This document shows, one piece after another, positions 17,386 to 27,112 of a DNA stretch of 59,775 nucleotides. This DNA comes from Pedobacter sp. (GTDB taxonomy: Bacteria > Bacteroidota > Bacteroidia > Sphingobacteriales > Sphingobacteriaceae). The notes under the pieces were generated by a model. That model worked only from the letters and a program-made list of their open reading frames with translations. It was not told the origin of the DNA and ran no database searches. Each line of letters starts with the position of its first letter. The stretch's first letter is position 1. A program made the translations under genes and the position numbers. The stretch covers positions 1 through 59,775 of the forward strand of contig JACMND010000028.1 of NCBI GenBank assembly GCA_014378705.1, given 5' to 3'.

Positions 17386-18219
17386 CTACAACTGTCCATT
17401 ATTTAGCCATTCTAAAAGATCTGGGTATTTAAATTTGTAGCCAAGTTCTTTTTGTATACGTAAGCTTGCTACTTCTTTCCACATTTTTTTTTCTAAGATG
17501 AAATCAGGAATTTTATTACCGGCCAATTTGCTTGCGATACTGTAAAATTCATCCTTTGTAGGATGAGACGTACTGCAGCAATTGTAAATACCACTTGCGT
17601 TCTCATCTGATATAATGTTTAAAATAACTCCAATAACATCGTCAAGATGAACCAGGTTTATGGGTGCCAGCCCATTGGGGATAAAATTCTTGTTCTTAAA
17701 AAATCTGGCGGGATCCCTTCCCGGGCCGGTTAAACCACAAAGCCTTAAAATAATTACCTTTTTATTCTTAATGGATAAAAATTGATTTTCAACTTCGAGC
17801 AGGAGTTTACCGGCATCAGATTCCGGCAAGTGCTTATCTGCTTCAAAAACAGTGGAATTGATATCGTTGTAAACCGAAGTTGAGCTTACAAGTATAATTT
17901 TTTGTACGCTGCTATCTGGAATTACTTTATAAAAGTAATCGGCCATGATACGATAATTTGTAGCTCCTTCTTCAGATCTTCTGCCCGGCGGAATGTTTAT
18001 AATTAAAATGCCGCTGTTTAATATTTCGCTATCTGGTTCTTCTGAATTTTTGCTAAAATGTATCAAATAAGGATCGATAGCATTGTTTTTAAGCGTTTCT
18101 ATTTTACTTTGGGATGTTGTTGATCCTTTAACTTGATATCCCTTTTTTACCAAATCTATCGCAAGGGGAAGTCCCAGCCATCCGCATCCGATTACACTTA
18201 TATTCTCCTGATTATTCAT
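17386..18219 (-). CDS. SDR-like NAD(P)-binding protein (YeeZ-type epimerase family)
   Basis: This 277-residue protein opens with a Rossmann fingerprint, ISVIGCGWLGLPLAIDLVKKGYQVKGSTTS. It continues with a nucleotide-sugar-epimerase-like body: IILVSSTSVYNDINSTV (a YNDI region instead of a clear YxxxK), VIILRLCGLTGPGRDPARFF and LAPINLVHLDDVIGVIL. The classic extended-SDR catalytic Tyr-x-x-x-Lys is not obvious, as in YeeZ-type proteins. Reaction and substrate are unknown. It is divergent from the OmpA gene. Confidence 0.82.
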   Translation of the reverse strand: MNNQENISVIGCGWLGLPLAIDLVKKGYQVKGSTTSQSKIETLKNNAIDPYLIHFSKNSEEPDSEILNSGILIINIPPGRRSEEGATNYRIMADYFYKVIPDSSVQKIILVSSTSVYNDINSTVFEADKHLPESDAGKLLLEVENQFLSIKNKKVIILRLCGLTGPGRDPARFFKNKNFIPNGLAPINLVHLDDVIGVILNIISDENASGIYNCCSTSHPTKDEFYSIASKLAGNKIPDFILEKKMWKEVASLRIQKELGYKFKYPDLLEWLNNGQL

Positions 18220-18257
18220 TTTTAAATTATATAAAATACAAGGTTTCTAATTGTTTT

Positions 18258-18265
18258 TATATTTG
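18258..18265 (+). promoter_or_regulatory. Candidate -7 box of the OmpA lipoprotein gene
   Basis: TATATTTG is an exact TAnnTTTG match 41 nt before the ATG at 18307, giving a leader of roughly 35 nt. No strong -33 motif is visible. Confidence 0.4.
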
Positions 18266-18306
18266 GCATTAACATTGAATATTGTATTAAAGAAAAATTT
18301 AAAATT

Positions 18307-18984
18307 ATGAAAACAATTAAAAACAAAATAGCGACATTATCATTAGCGGTTGCAACTTCAGCAGTTCTGTTTACAAGTTGTAATTCCCTTACAAAAACAC
18401 AAAAAGGTGCGGGTATAGGTGCCGCTACGGGTGGAACTATTGGAGCCATTATAGGAAAAAAAGCTGGTAATACAGCAGTGGGTGCAATTATAGGAGGTGC
18501 TATTGGTGGAACCGCCGGTGCATATATTGGTCGCCGGATGGACAAACAAGCCGAAGAAATAAAGCAAACTATTCCAAATGCGGAAGTAATTCGTGAAGGT
18601 GAAGGCATCATTGTAAAATTCGATTCGGGTATTTTATTTGATTTTGACAAATCATCTTTAAAAGCCAACGCCAAGTCAAATATTGATAATCTGGCAACTA
18701 GTTTACAAAATAATCCAGAAACCAATATCCTTATTATTGGCCATACGGATGCAACGGGAGCTGATAATTACAATTTGCGATTATCTGATCGTCGTGCTGG
18801 TGCAGTTAAAGCCTATGCAATGGCTAATGGAATAAGTGCTTCGCGTTTAACAACAGAAGGTAGGGGCGAAACAGAACCAATAGCTGAAAATTCAACTGAA
18901 ACTGGAAAGTCACAAAATCGTAGGGTAGAAGTAGTAATTATCGCGAATGATAAATTAAAAGCTGAGGCCAAAGAAGCGAATTAA
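18307..18984 (+). CDS. OmpA-family lipoprotein with glycine-zipper segment
   Basis: This 225-residue protein has a lipoprotein signal (ATSAVLFTSCNSLTKTQ, Cys ~25). A glycine-zipper follows (GAGIGAATGGTIGAIIGKK and AIIGGAIGGTAGAYIGRRMD, ~35-78). The OmpA C-terminal peptidoglycan-binding domain (~100-215) shows FDFDKSSLKANAKSNIDNLA, IIGHTDATGADNYNLRLSDRRA and TEGRGETEPIAENSTETGKSQNRRVEVVI. It should anchor the outer membrane to the wall. It is monocistronic, with its own candidate promoter and terminator. Confidence 0.93.
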   Translation: MKTIKNKIATLSLAVATSAVLFTSCNSLTKTQKGAGIGAATGGTIGAIIGKKAGNTAVGAIIGGAIGGTAGAYIGRRMDKQAEEIKQTIPNAEVIREGEGIIVKFDSGILFDFDKSSLKANAKSNIDNLATSLQNNPETNILIIGHTDATGADNYNLRLSDRRAGAVKAYAMANGISASRLTTEGRGETEPIAENSTETGKSQNRRVEVVIIANDKLKAEAKEAN

Positions 18985-19000
18985 AACTCCTGAGTTGTAA

Positions 19001-19031
19001 AAAAAACCACCCATCAAGCGGTGGTTTTTTT
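19001..19031 (+). terminator. Rho-independent terminator after the OmpA gene
   Basis: A stem AAAAAACCACC (19001-19011) pairs with GGTGGTTTTTT (19020-19030), ending in a T run, 16 bp past the stop. Confidence 0.85.
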
Positions 19032-19372
19032 ATGCCTTGTTTTTAAAATTCCGATTTTTGCTTATTTGGAGCATACCTGTCAAAACTGGGATAATCTGAC
19101 AGTAGTTACGGTATACTCATTATTGAAAATATTATAATAGAATAGTAAACTTTAACAGGGTTAAATACTTTATAATGAAGTAATGGGTTTAATAAAATAT
19201 TTATAAAATCGCAGCAAAACGGTATAAAGCGCATTATTTCAATTAAGAAATTGCTCTTGCGATCAATTTTTCCTATTGAATCATGAATTTGTTACAAGGT
19301 TGTTGAAATGAATCAAAACCTAATTTGTTTAATTTTAAAGTTCTGGTACCAAATTAGATACTGTTATTGACA
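19032..19372. other. Gene-free upstream region of the Prc-type protease
   Basis: This ~340-bp AT-rich stretch holds no credible ORF in either strand and no RNA I recognise. It presumably contains the promoter for the following protease gene, but I cannot place a convincing -33/-7 pair. Confidence 0.4.
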
Positions 19373-21520
19373 ATGAAGCTAAAATCAGCAAAAGAAATGT
19401 TTAAAAAAATATATCTGGTATTAATCTTATTTGCGGCTTTCGCGTGTCAGGCCAGCCCTCGTATTAAAACTAATGTTGACGGATCTACAAATCTCCAACC
19501 TGATGCGCAGCAATCTGTTGTGGCAAAAGAATTAGTCAATCTTATAGAAAACTTTCATTACAAAAAGGTTAAAGTCGATGATGCTTTCTCTTCTGGTATC
19601 TTAAACCGATACATAAAAGCTTTAGACCCGGGTAAAAGTTATTTTCTAAAGAGCGATGTAGAAGATTTTGAAAAATTCCGCAACACATTAGATGATGATC
19701 TCCGTAAAGGTGATTTGAGCGCCCCTTTTTATATTTTTAATGTATACCAAAAAAGATATACCGACAGAGTAAATTTTGCATTGTCTAAAATTGACGGAAA
19801 ATATGATTTTGCTTCTAACGATAAGTACACTTATGAAAGGGAGAAATTACCCTGGTTAACAAGTATTAATCAAGCCAATGATCTTTGGACAAAAAGAATT
19901 AAGTATGAGCTCTTAAATTTAAAGTTAAGCTCGGCTGATGTTGAAAAAAACAAAATAACTTTAAAAGAGAGATATAAAAGTTTGATGTCGCAATCATCCA
20001 AATTTAATAATCAGGATGTTTTTCAAACCATTATGAATGCCTTTACCGAGACTGTAGACCCACATACAAATTACTTCGTTCCCAACAAAGCACAGGAATT
20101 TAATGAAGAATTAGCCCGTACTTTCGAGGGTATTGGGGCTCGGTTGCAATTGGAAAATGAAGTCGTGAAAGTGGCAGAAATCATTCCGGGTGGCCCGGCT
20201 TTTAAAGCTAAAACCCTTCAAGTAAACGATAAAATCATAGCAGTTGCACAAGGCAAGGAAGGTGAATTTGTTGACGTAGTAGGTTGGCGGATTGATGTTA
20301 CTGTAACAAAAATTAAGGGTCCCAAAGGCACCATAGTACGATTAAAAGTAATACCGGGTGGCCAGGAATTAACTGCTAAGCCCAGAATTGTAGAGTTGGT
20401 TCGTGATAAAGTTATTCTAGAAGAACAATCCGCAAAAAAAATTATTAAAACCGTAATTTCCAACGGAACAACCTATAAAGTAGGTATTATTAATATTCCG
20501 GCTTTTTACGCAGATTTTAAGGCTATGCAAGCCGGTGATAAAAATTACAAAAGCACAACCCGTGACGTTCGCTTATTGCTTGACACTTTAAAACAGCAAA
20601 AAGTAGATGCTGTATTAATTGACCTTAGAAGCAACGGTGGTGGTTCTTTACCGGAAGCAATTACCTTGACAGGATTATTTATTAAATCAGGACCTGTAGT
20701 ACAGGTTCGGGATGCACGAAATAATATTGAAGTTGATGAGGATGAAGATACTTCAATTTCATGGAACGGACCATTGGGAGTTATTGTTGATCGTTTCAGT
20801 GCCTCAGCGTCGGAAATTTTCGCGGGTGCAATACAGGATTATGGACGTGGAATTATCATGGGGACTCAAACTTACGGCAAAGGGACTGTACAACAGGGCA
20901 TTGATATGTCCAGAGTGATCGGGCCGGTTGATCGGGCAATGTTAACCGCCGGAAGTATTACAGATGGAAACGGTAAAAAAAGAGTTTCTACAACCGGTGC
21001 AGATGCGCCGCAATTTGGTCAGATTAATCTAACCATGGCTAAGTTTTACCGGGTTAACGGAAGCAGCACTCAACATAAAGGTGTAATGCCTGATGTCCAA
21101 TTTCCAATGGTCTTCCCTTCTGATAAATTTGGTGAAAGTTCCGAGCCTACAGCTTTGCCCTGGGATACAATTAAACCAAGTAATTACACCCGCGTAACCA
21201 ATCTTGATCCGATAAAATCACAATTAATTACGTTACATGATAACAGGATGAAAACCTCTCTGGAATTTAAAAACCTACAGGAGGATATCAAAGAATTTAA
21301 AAAGCGTGGTGAAGAAACCTCGGTTACGCTAAATGAAACACAGCTTAAAAAAGAGCGTGATGAAAAGGAAGCAATTAACCTTGAACGGGATAATTCAAGC
21401 AGGGCAGCCAAAAATTTGCCCCCCTTAAAAAAAGGTGAAGTGAAGCCAAAAGACGATGTAGATTTTATCCGGGATGAAAGCCTTCTGATAATGGGCGATT
21501 TTATCCAGATTAAAAAGTAG
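19373..21520 (+). CDS. Carboxy-terminal (tail-specific) processing protease, S41A, Prc type
   Basis: The protein is 715 residues from the ATG at 19373; a TTG two codons earlier is less likely. A lipoprotein-like signal (IYLVLILFAAFACQAS) is followed by the Prc N-terminal helical domain (~40-200), a PDZ domain (EGIGARLQLENEVVKVAEIIPGGPAFKA) and the S41 catalytic core. The Ser/Lys pair lies in FSASASEIFAGAIQDYGRG (Ser478) and TYGKGTVQQ (Lys503), the same 25-residue spacing as E. coli Prc (430/455). A C-terminal DUF3340-like helix region ends the protein. Prc degrades periplasmic proteins from their C-termini and trims cell-wall hydrolases. It is monocistronic with a terminator. Confidence 0.93.
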   Translation: MKLKSAKEMFKKIYLVLILFAAFACQASPRIKTNVDGSTNLQPDAQQSVVAKELVNLIENFHYKKVKVDDAFSSGILNRYIKALDPGKSYFLKSDVEDFEKFRNTLDDDLRKGDLSAPFYIFNVYQKRYTDRVNFALSKIDGKYDFASNDKYTYEREKLPWLTSINQANDLWTKRIKYELLNLKLSSADVEKNKITLKERYKSLMSQSSKFNNQDVFQTIMNAFTETVDPHTNYFVPNKAQEFNEELARTFEGIGARLQLENEVVKVAEIIPGGPAFKAKTLQVNDKIIAVAQGKEGEFVDVVGWRIDVTVTKIKGPKGTIVRLKVIPGGQELTAKPRIVELVRDKVILEEQSAKKIIKTVISNGTTYKVGIINIPAFYADFKAMQAGDKNYKSTTRDVRLLLDTLKQQKVDAVLIDLRSNGGGSLPEAITLTGLFIKSGPVVQVRDARNNIEVDEDEDTSISWNGPLGVIVDRFSASASEIFAGAIQDYGRGIIMGTQTYGKGTVQQGIDMSRVIGPVDRAMLTAGSITDGNGKKRVSTTGADAPQFGQINLTMAKFYRVNGSSTQHKGVMPDVQFPMVFPSDKFGESSEPTALPWDTIKPSNYTRVTNLDPIKSQLITLHDNRMKTSLEFKNLQEDIKEFKKRGEETSVTLNETQLKKERDEKEAINLERDNSSRAAKNLPPLKKGEVKPKDDVDFIRDESLLIMGDFIQIKK

Positions 21521-21525
21521 ATCAG

Positions 21526-21549
21526 CCCCGGTAAAACCGGGGTTTTTTT
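21526..21549 (+). terminator. Rho-independent terminator after the protease gene
   Basis: CCCCGGT (21526-21532) pairs with ACCGGGG (21536-21542) and is followed by seven T residues, directly after the stop codon. Confidence 0.9.
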
Positions 21550-21581
21550 AAACCAATTTTTAAAAATCTGGTTATGTCATT

Positions 21582-22763
21582 ATGTCAAGGCCACTTTTGG
21601 AATTTAATGAGAAAGGGATTTTTTGCTCCGCAGGAAACTTTTATATTGATCCGTGGCGACCGGTAAAATATGCGGTCATAACCCATGCCCATTCAGATCA
21701 TGCCAAATGGGGGCATCAAAAGTATCTCGCACATAAACTTTCACATGAAGTTTTAAAATACCGCTTAGGAAATATTGATCTGGAGATAATTGATTATAAC
21801 GAGCCGATTCATATCAACGGGGTAACCATTTCACTACATCCTGCTGGCCATATAATTGGTTCCGCACAAATTCGGGTAGAGTATAAAGGTGAGGTTTGGG
21901 TAGTATCGGGCGACTATAAAGTAGAGGACGACGGAATTTCAACACCTTTTGAACCCGTAAAATGCCATTCATTTATTTCAGAATGTACTTTTGGAATGCC
22001 AGTCTATAAGTGGCGCCCTCAACAGGAAATTTTTGATGGGATTAACAACTGGTGGAGGTTAAATGTAGAGGAGGGGAAAACAACTGTTATCGTAGGGTAT
22101 TCTTTAGGAAAAGCGCAACGGATACTTCAGGGGCTGGATCTATCTATCGGTAACGTGTACACACATGGTGTAATAGAAAATACCAATGAAGCGTTGAGAA
22201 GAGACGGCGTAAAGTTAAATCCTACCCAAAGAGCAACATTTGAATCCAATAAGGATGAAATGCGAAAAGGATTGATAATTTGTCCTCCTTCTTCGGTGGG
22301 AACACCATGGATGCGAAAATTTTATCCCTACAGTTTTGGCTATTGCTCTGGATGGATGGCTTTAAGAGGTGCTAAAAGACGAAGGGCCGCAGACAGGGGT
22401 TTTGTATTATCAGACCATGCGGATTGGGGAGGATTGGTGCAATCTATTAAGGCCACAGGTTGCGAGACGGTATATTTAACCCATGGCTATACGGCTTCAT
22501 TTTCCAGATATCTATGTGATATTGGTTACGATGCACATGAAGCGCATACATTGTACGGAGGAGATGAGATTAGTGAACTGGATGAAAATCCGGTTAAACT
22601 GGTAAATGAATATGGAGAAATAATTGAACCGGTGGATGATGCGGAAAAAAACAGCGCAGATAAAGAAATTATTATTTTAGAAAAACCTTCGAAAATTGGT
22701 TTAACAGATTCAGAAAAAGCAATTGCCTTGAAAAAGGCTAAGAGAATGGGGGGCGCTTTATGA
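21582..22763 (+). CDS. Ligase-associated DNA exonuclease, metallo-beta-lactamase/beta-CASP fold
   Basis: This 393-residue protein has the metal-binding HAHSDHAKWG and the later LHPAGHIIGSAQIRVEY, VSGDYKVEDDG and LSDHADWGG motifs of the MBL/beta-CASP family. It matches the exonuclease that sits with ATP-dependent ligase and Lhr-type helicase in a bacterial repair cluster; characterised members are manganese-dependent DNA nucleases. The stop overlaps the ligase start by four bases (ATGA), so the two are translationally coupled. It is the first gene of the cluster. The product is cytosolic. Confidence 0.93.
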   Translation: MSRPLLEFNEKGIFCSAGNFYIDPWRPVKYAVITHAHSDHAKWGHQKYLAHKLSHEVLKYRLGNIDLEIIDYNEPIHINGVTISLHPAGHIIGSAQIRVEYKGEVWVVSGDYKVEDDGISTPFEPVKCHSFISECTFGMPVYKWRPQQEIFDGINNWWRLNVEEGKTTVIVGYSLGKAQRILQGLDLSIGNVYTHGVIENTNEALRRDGVKLNPTQRATFESNKDEMRKGLIICPPSSVGTPWMRKFYPYSFGYCSGWMALRGAKRRRAADRGFVLSDHADWGGLVQSIKATGCETVYLTHGYTASFSRYLCDIGYDAHEAHTLYGGDEISELDENPVKLVNEYGEIIEPVDDAEKNSADKEIIILEKPSKIGLTDSEKAIALKKAKRMGGAL

Positions 22764-24373
22764 AAGCATTTGCCAACCTTTTTAGCGCTTTAGATGAAAC
22801 CAATAAAACCAACGAAAAAGTCCGTGTGCTTAAAGAGTACTTTGTAACCGTGCCGGATGAAGACAAAATTCAAACCCTTGCGTTATTTACAGGAAGAAAA
22901 CCTAAAAGACAGATCAACTCTACGCTCGTAAAAAGTTGGGCTATGGAATTGTCCAACATTCCTGCATGGCTCTTTGAAGAAAGTTACCATGTGGTTGGAG
23001 ACTTGGGTGAAACCATTGCCTTGTTGTTGCCTCAATCAGAAGAAACCCAGAATAAATCTTTAAGTGAATGGATCGCAGAAATTAATTCGTTAATTTTTTT
23101 AAATGAACAGGAGAAGAAAGCCTGGCTTATTTCCTCCTGGCTATCCATGGAACAGCAAGAGCGTTTTGTTTTCAATAAGATCCTTACCGGTAGTTTTAGA
23201 GTTGGTGTTTCGCAAAGTCTTGTAATTAAAGCTCTCGCTGATCTCTCGGGTTTGGAAACTTCAGTACTAACACACCGGATTATGGGAAACTGGGATCCGA
23301 AGAGTTTTAATTATCAAAGTTTAGTTCAAAAGGAAGACGGATCTGAAGATATTTCAAGGCCATATCCTTTTTATTTAGCCTACCCGATACAGGATACTTC
23401 TGATCAGCAAAAATCTTCCGAACAAATAAAAGAATCTTTAGGCGATCCTCTAAACTGGCAGGCTGAATGGAAATGGGATGGAATTCGTGCCCAGGCTATT
23501 CAAAGAAACGGGCAGATATTTATATGGAGCCGTGGCGAAGACCTGGCAACTGATAAATTTCCAGAACTGCATCCTTTTCTGCTGGAGCTTCCTGCTGGAA
23601 CTGTTTTAGATGGCGAGGCCATTTGTTTTGCAGATAACTGCCCGCTGCCATTTAATATTTTGCAAACACGGATCGGGCGTAAAAATCTGACAAAAAAAAT
23701 TTTAACTGATAGCCCGATGGCTTTCATTGCCTACGATTGCATTGAACATGAAGGTAACGATATTCGCGATTTACCTTTATCAAGGCGGCGGGCGATCCTT
23801 GAAAAATTACATCAAAGTAGTTCTTTTAAAGATGTTTTCCGCTTGTCACCTGTCGTTAGCTTCTCTTCATGGGATGATCTTTATAAGTTAAGATTACGAT
23901 CAAGGGATGAATTTGCGGAAGGCTTCATGCTAAAAAAACTTGATTCGCCCTACCTGGTTGGCCGTAAACGCGGCGCCTGGTGGAAGTGGAAAGTAGATCC
24001 TTTATCCATTGATGCGGTGATGATTTATGCACAAAAAGGCCATGGCCGCAGGGCTGACCTGTATACCGATTACACATTCGCTATCTGGGATCAGGATAAA
24101 CTGGTTCCTTTCGCAAAGGCTTATTCTGGTTTAACCGACAAAGAAATAAACCAGGTAAATTTTTTTGTGAAGCGAAATACACTCGAAAAATTTGGACCCG
24201 TTAGAACGGTAAAGCCTCAATTGGTTTTTGAGATCGGTTTTGAAGGAATCAATAAATCAACCAGGCATAAATCAGGCGTGGCATTACGCTTTCCGCGGAT
24301 ATTACGCTGGCGGCAGGATAAAAAAATTGAGGAAGCGGATACAATAGAAACCTTGAAGGAATTTTTGAAGTAA
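22760..24373 (+). CDS. ATP-dependent DNA ligase of the Lhr-associated cluster
   Basis: This 537-residue ligase has an N-terminal DNA-binding region (~1-200, including FNKILTGSFRVGVSQSLVIKAL) and the adenylation domain with motif I EWKWDGIRAQ (nucleophile Lys238), motif III FIAYDCIEHEG, motif IV EGFMLKKLDSPYLVGRKRG and motif V WWKWK. The OB domain follows. It seals nicks using ATP and is separate from the NAD-dependent replicative LigA. Coupled to the exonuclease upstream; a REP-like repeat lies between it and the helicase. Confidence 0.95.
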   Translation: MKAFANLFSALDETNKTNEKVRVLKEYFVTVPDEDKIQTLALFTGRKPKRQINSTLVKSWAMELSNIPAWLFEESYHVVGDLGETIALLLPQSEETQNKSLSEWIAEINSLIFLNEQEKKAWLISSWLSMEQQERFVFNKILTGSFRVGVSQSLVIKALADLSGLETSVLTHRIMGNWDPKSFNYQSLVQKEDGSEDISRPYPFYLAYPIQDTSDQQKSSEQIKESLGDPLNWQAEWKWDGIRAQAIQRNGQIFIWSRGEDLATDKFPELHPFLLELPAGTVLDGEAICFADNCPLPFNILQTRIGRKNLTKKILTDSPMAFIAYDCIEHEGNDIRDLPLSRRRAILEKLHQSSSFKDVFRLSPVVSFSSWDDLYKLRLRSRDEFAEGFMLKKLDSPYLVGRKRGAWWKWKVDPLSIDAVMIYAQKGHGRRADLYTDYTFAIWDQDKLVPFAKAYSGLTDKEINQVNFFVKRNTLEKFGPVRTVKPQLVFEIGFEGINKSTRHKSGVALRFPRILRWRQDKKIEEADTIETLKEFLK

Positions 24374-24414
24374 ATGGCTGAATAATGATGCGAATAACCT
24401 GCGTGACTAAACCT

Positions 24415-24475
24415 GATGGAAGCGGTAGCTCCCGCCCTTACGGGACTATAGCGGACAGCGGGTCTACCATTTATA
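24415..24475. repeat. REP-like nested palindrome between ligase and helicase genes
   Basis: GGTAG (24424-24428) pairs with CTACC (24464-24468) around an inner CCCG/CGGG hairpin and a GCGGACAGCGGG segment. The GC content is far above its surroundings. Similar GC-rich palindromes occur, from memory, as dispersed repeats in Pedobacter-like genomes. It interrupts an otherwise compact repair operon. Confidence 0.5.
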
Positions 24476-24580
24476 GGAGCAACGACACTGCTTTTCATTA
24501 AAAAAAATAAAATCTTTAAACTGTATATGCTGTAGATTAAACCATTATAAATAAAGCCAAAAATATTTTTTTCAGATAAA

Positions 24581-27106
24581 ATGCAAAAAGGGCAAAAAAT
24601 TATTTCTGATTGGTTTGAAACAAAACAATGGGAGCAATTTGCTTTTCAAAAAGAAATGCAGCAAGCCTTTATTGCTGGTTACTCCGGGCTATTGAACGCC
24701 CCAACAGGCAGTGGAAAAACGTTCGCTATGTTTTTACCTTTCATTGCAGATTACATTAACAAGCACCCGGATAATTATCAAACCCGAACGAGTAATGGGT
24801 TGCAATTACTTTGGATTACTCCATTAAGAGCATTAACCAATGATATCCGTAAAGCCATGCAAACGGTGGTTGATGATTTGGGCTTGCCATGGAAAGTCGC
24901 TTCCCGCACCGGGGATACATCCTCTAAAGAAAAAGCAGCACTAAAAAAGCGGCAGCCAGAAGTTTTGTTAACTACGCCAGAAAGCCTTCATATCATGTTG
25001 GCTACACCTGATTATTACAAACTATTTGAAAATTTACAGGCTGTGGTTATAGATGAATGGCATGAATTGCTCGGAACCAAACGTGGCGTTCAGTTGGAAT
25101 TGGGTTTGTCGCGATTGAAAGCAGTGTTAAGTAAGCAGTTTGCAGTTAGCATTTCAGAATCGGATAATAACGCAGTCAGCTCAAACTCCCAACTCAAAAT
25201 TTGGGGTATTTCGGCGACTATAGGAAACCTGGAGCAGGCATCAGAGGTTTTATTGGGTAATAATTTTCCGAAAGATCTGATCAAGCTTGTCCGTGCGGAT
25301 ATCGGCAAAAAGATCGTTATTGAATCTGTGATTCCTAAGAATATAGAAAAATTTTCATGGGCCGGCCACCTTGGAATAAAATTACTTCCGCAGGTAATTG
25401 AGATTGTTGAGAAAAGTAAAACCACCCTGATATTTACCAATACAAGGTCGCAAACGGAGATCTGGTACATGGCCATTTTAGATAAATATCCGGAGTATGC
25501 GGGTATCATGGCCATGCACCATGGTTCTTTAGATAACGAATTGAGGAATTGGGTTGAGGAAGCTTTGCACAATGAACTTTTAAAGATTGTGGTTTGTACT
25601 TCTAGCCTGGATCTTGGAGTTGATTTCAGGCCTGTAGATACGGTTATCCAAATTGGTAGTCCCAAGGGAGTTGCCCGGTTTATGCAGCGGGCCGGTCGTA
25701 GCGGACATCACCCCGGCGCAACTTCTAAAGCCTGGTTTGTACCCACACATTCGTTGGAGCTGTTAGAAGGTGCTGCTTTGAAACAGGCTATTACTGATGG
25801 GATTTTTGAGAGCCGTGATCCCATCATACTGGCAATGGATGTGCTGATGCAGTATTTGGTTACTTTGGCAGTTTCTGATGGCTTTAAACCGGATGAAATT
25901 TTTAAGGAACTGAAAACTACTTATGCTTTCGCGGATCTGGAGCCGCGAGATTTTGATCAAATTCTTGATTTCATTACAAAAGGTGGCAAAACACTTTCTG
26001 CATATGATGAATTTTTAAAAGTTGAAGTTGAAAATGGCGTTTACAAAGTAAATAACCGGCGAGTAGCTATGCGGCACAGGATGAGCATGGGAACCATCGT
26101 TAGCGATGTAAGCATGAGGGTAAAGTTTTTGAGTGGCGGAAATCTTGGATCGATAGAAGAATCATTCCTGACAAAAATAAAGATAGGAGGTAACTTTTTT
26201 TTTGCTGGCCGAAGTCTTGAACTGGTTAAGATTAAGGATATGACTGCTTTCGTCAAAAAATCACCAAAAAAAACGGGAATCATACCAAGTTGGATAGGCG
26301 GACGAATGCCGCTTTCTTCTCAACTTTCGGCCATGTTTAGGACAAAGCTAGACGAAGTTGCGCAGGGAAAGGAAACGGATGTAGAAATTGTGGCGCTTCA
26401 ACCTTTATTTAAGGTACAATCGGAACTATCGCACATACCCCGAAAAACTGAATTTTTAATAGAAAAATTTACTTCCACTAATGGTTACCATTTGTTTTTT
26501 TATCCCTTTGAAGGACGTTTGGTGCATGAAGGAATGGCTTCTATATTTGCTTACCGGATATCGAAGATTAAAAAAGCAAATTTTTCTATAGCGATGAATG
26601 ATTACGGTTTTGAACTGCTAACGGAGGATGAAGTGATGCTGGATAAAGCACTTGAAAATGATCTTTTCTCTACAGAGAACCTGCTGGAAGATATACAGCA
26701 AAGTTTAAACGCTACTGAAATGGCCCGCCGCCGTTTTAGAGATATTGCTCATATTGCCGGACTGGTTTTTACAGGTTTCCCGGGAAAAGCAATGAAGAAT
26801 AAACATCTTCAAGCCTCAACATCGTTATTGTTTGAAGTATTTAGCGAGTATGAAAGTGAAAATGTGTTGGTAAAACAGGCCTTCCATGAAGCGCTTCAAT
26901 TTCAGTTAGAAGAATTCAGGTTACGGGAAGCTTTGCAGCGGATTCAAAAATTAAAAGTGGTGATCACAGAAAGCGAACATCCTACACCTTTTGCCTTCCC
27001 CATTTTGGTAGATGGTTTAAGCCGGGAAAAGCTGATTACTGAAACGTTAGAGGAACGGGTGGCAAAAATGAGTATGCGCTATGAAAAGTCCTCATTACTC
27101 AAATAA
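24581..27106 (+). CDS. Ligase-associated DEXH-box DNA helicase (Lhr-core type)
   Basis: This 841-residue SF2 helicase has Walker A APTGSGKT (Lys46), motif Ia TPLRALTND, motif II VIDEWHELLG, motif III GISATIGN, motif IV LIFTNTRSQTE, motif V SSLDLGVDFRPVD and motif VI QRAGRSGH. The Lhr-specific winged-helix and core domain follow (~420-840). Characterised relatives are 3'-5' DNA-dependent ATPases that unwind RNA:DNA and DNA duplexes. It lies 207 bp after the ligase; the gap holds a REP-like element. The fourth member usually found with this set, a metallophosphoesterase, is not present next to it. Confidence 0.94.
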   Translation: MQKGQKIISDWFETKQWEQFAFQKEMQQAFIAGYSGLLNAPTGSGKTFAMFLPFIADYINKHPDNYQTRTSNGLQLLWITPLRALTNDIRKAMQTVVDDLGLPWKVASRTGDTSSKEKAALKKRQPEVLLTTPESLHIMLATPDYYKLFENLQAVVIDEWHELLGTKRGVQLELGLSRLKAVLSKQFAVSISESDNNAVSSNSQLKIWGISATIGNLEQASEVLLGNNFPKDLIKLVRADIGKKIVIESVIPKNIEKFSWAGHLGIKLLPQVIEIVEKSKTTLIFTNTRSQTEIWYMAILDKYPEYAGIMAMHHGSLDNELRNWVEEALHNELLKIVVCTSSLDLGVDFRPVDTVIQIGSPKGVARFMQRAGRSGHHPGATSKAWFVPTHSLELLEGAALKQAITDGIFESRDPIILAMDVLMQYLVTLAVSDGFKPDEIFKELKTTYAFADLEPRDFDQILDFITKGGKTLSAYDEFLKVEVENGVYKVNNRRVAMRHRMSMGTIVSDVSMRVKFLSGGNLGSIEESFLTKIKIGGNFFFAGRSLELVKIKDMTAFVKKSPKKTGIIPSWIGGRMPLSSQLSAMFRTKLDEVAQGKETDVEIVALQPLFKVQSELSHIPRKTEFLIEKFTSTNGYHLFFYPFEGRLVHEGMASIFAYRISKIKKANFSIAMNDYGFELLTEDEVMLDKALENDLFSTENLLEDIQQSLNATEMARRRFRDIAHIAGLVFTGFPGKAMKNKHLQASTSLLFEVFSEYESENVLVKQAFHEALQFQLEEFRLREALQRIQKLKVVITESEHPTPFAFPILVDGLSREKLITETLEERVAKMSMRYEKSSLLK

Positions 27107-27112
27107 GCCGTA

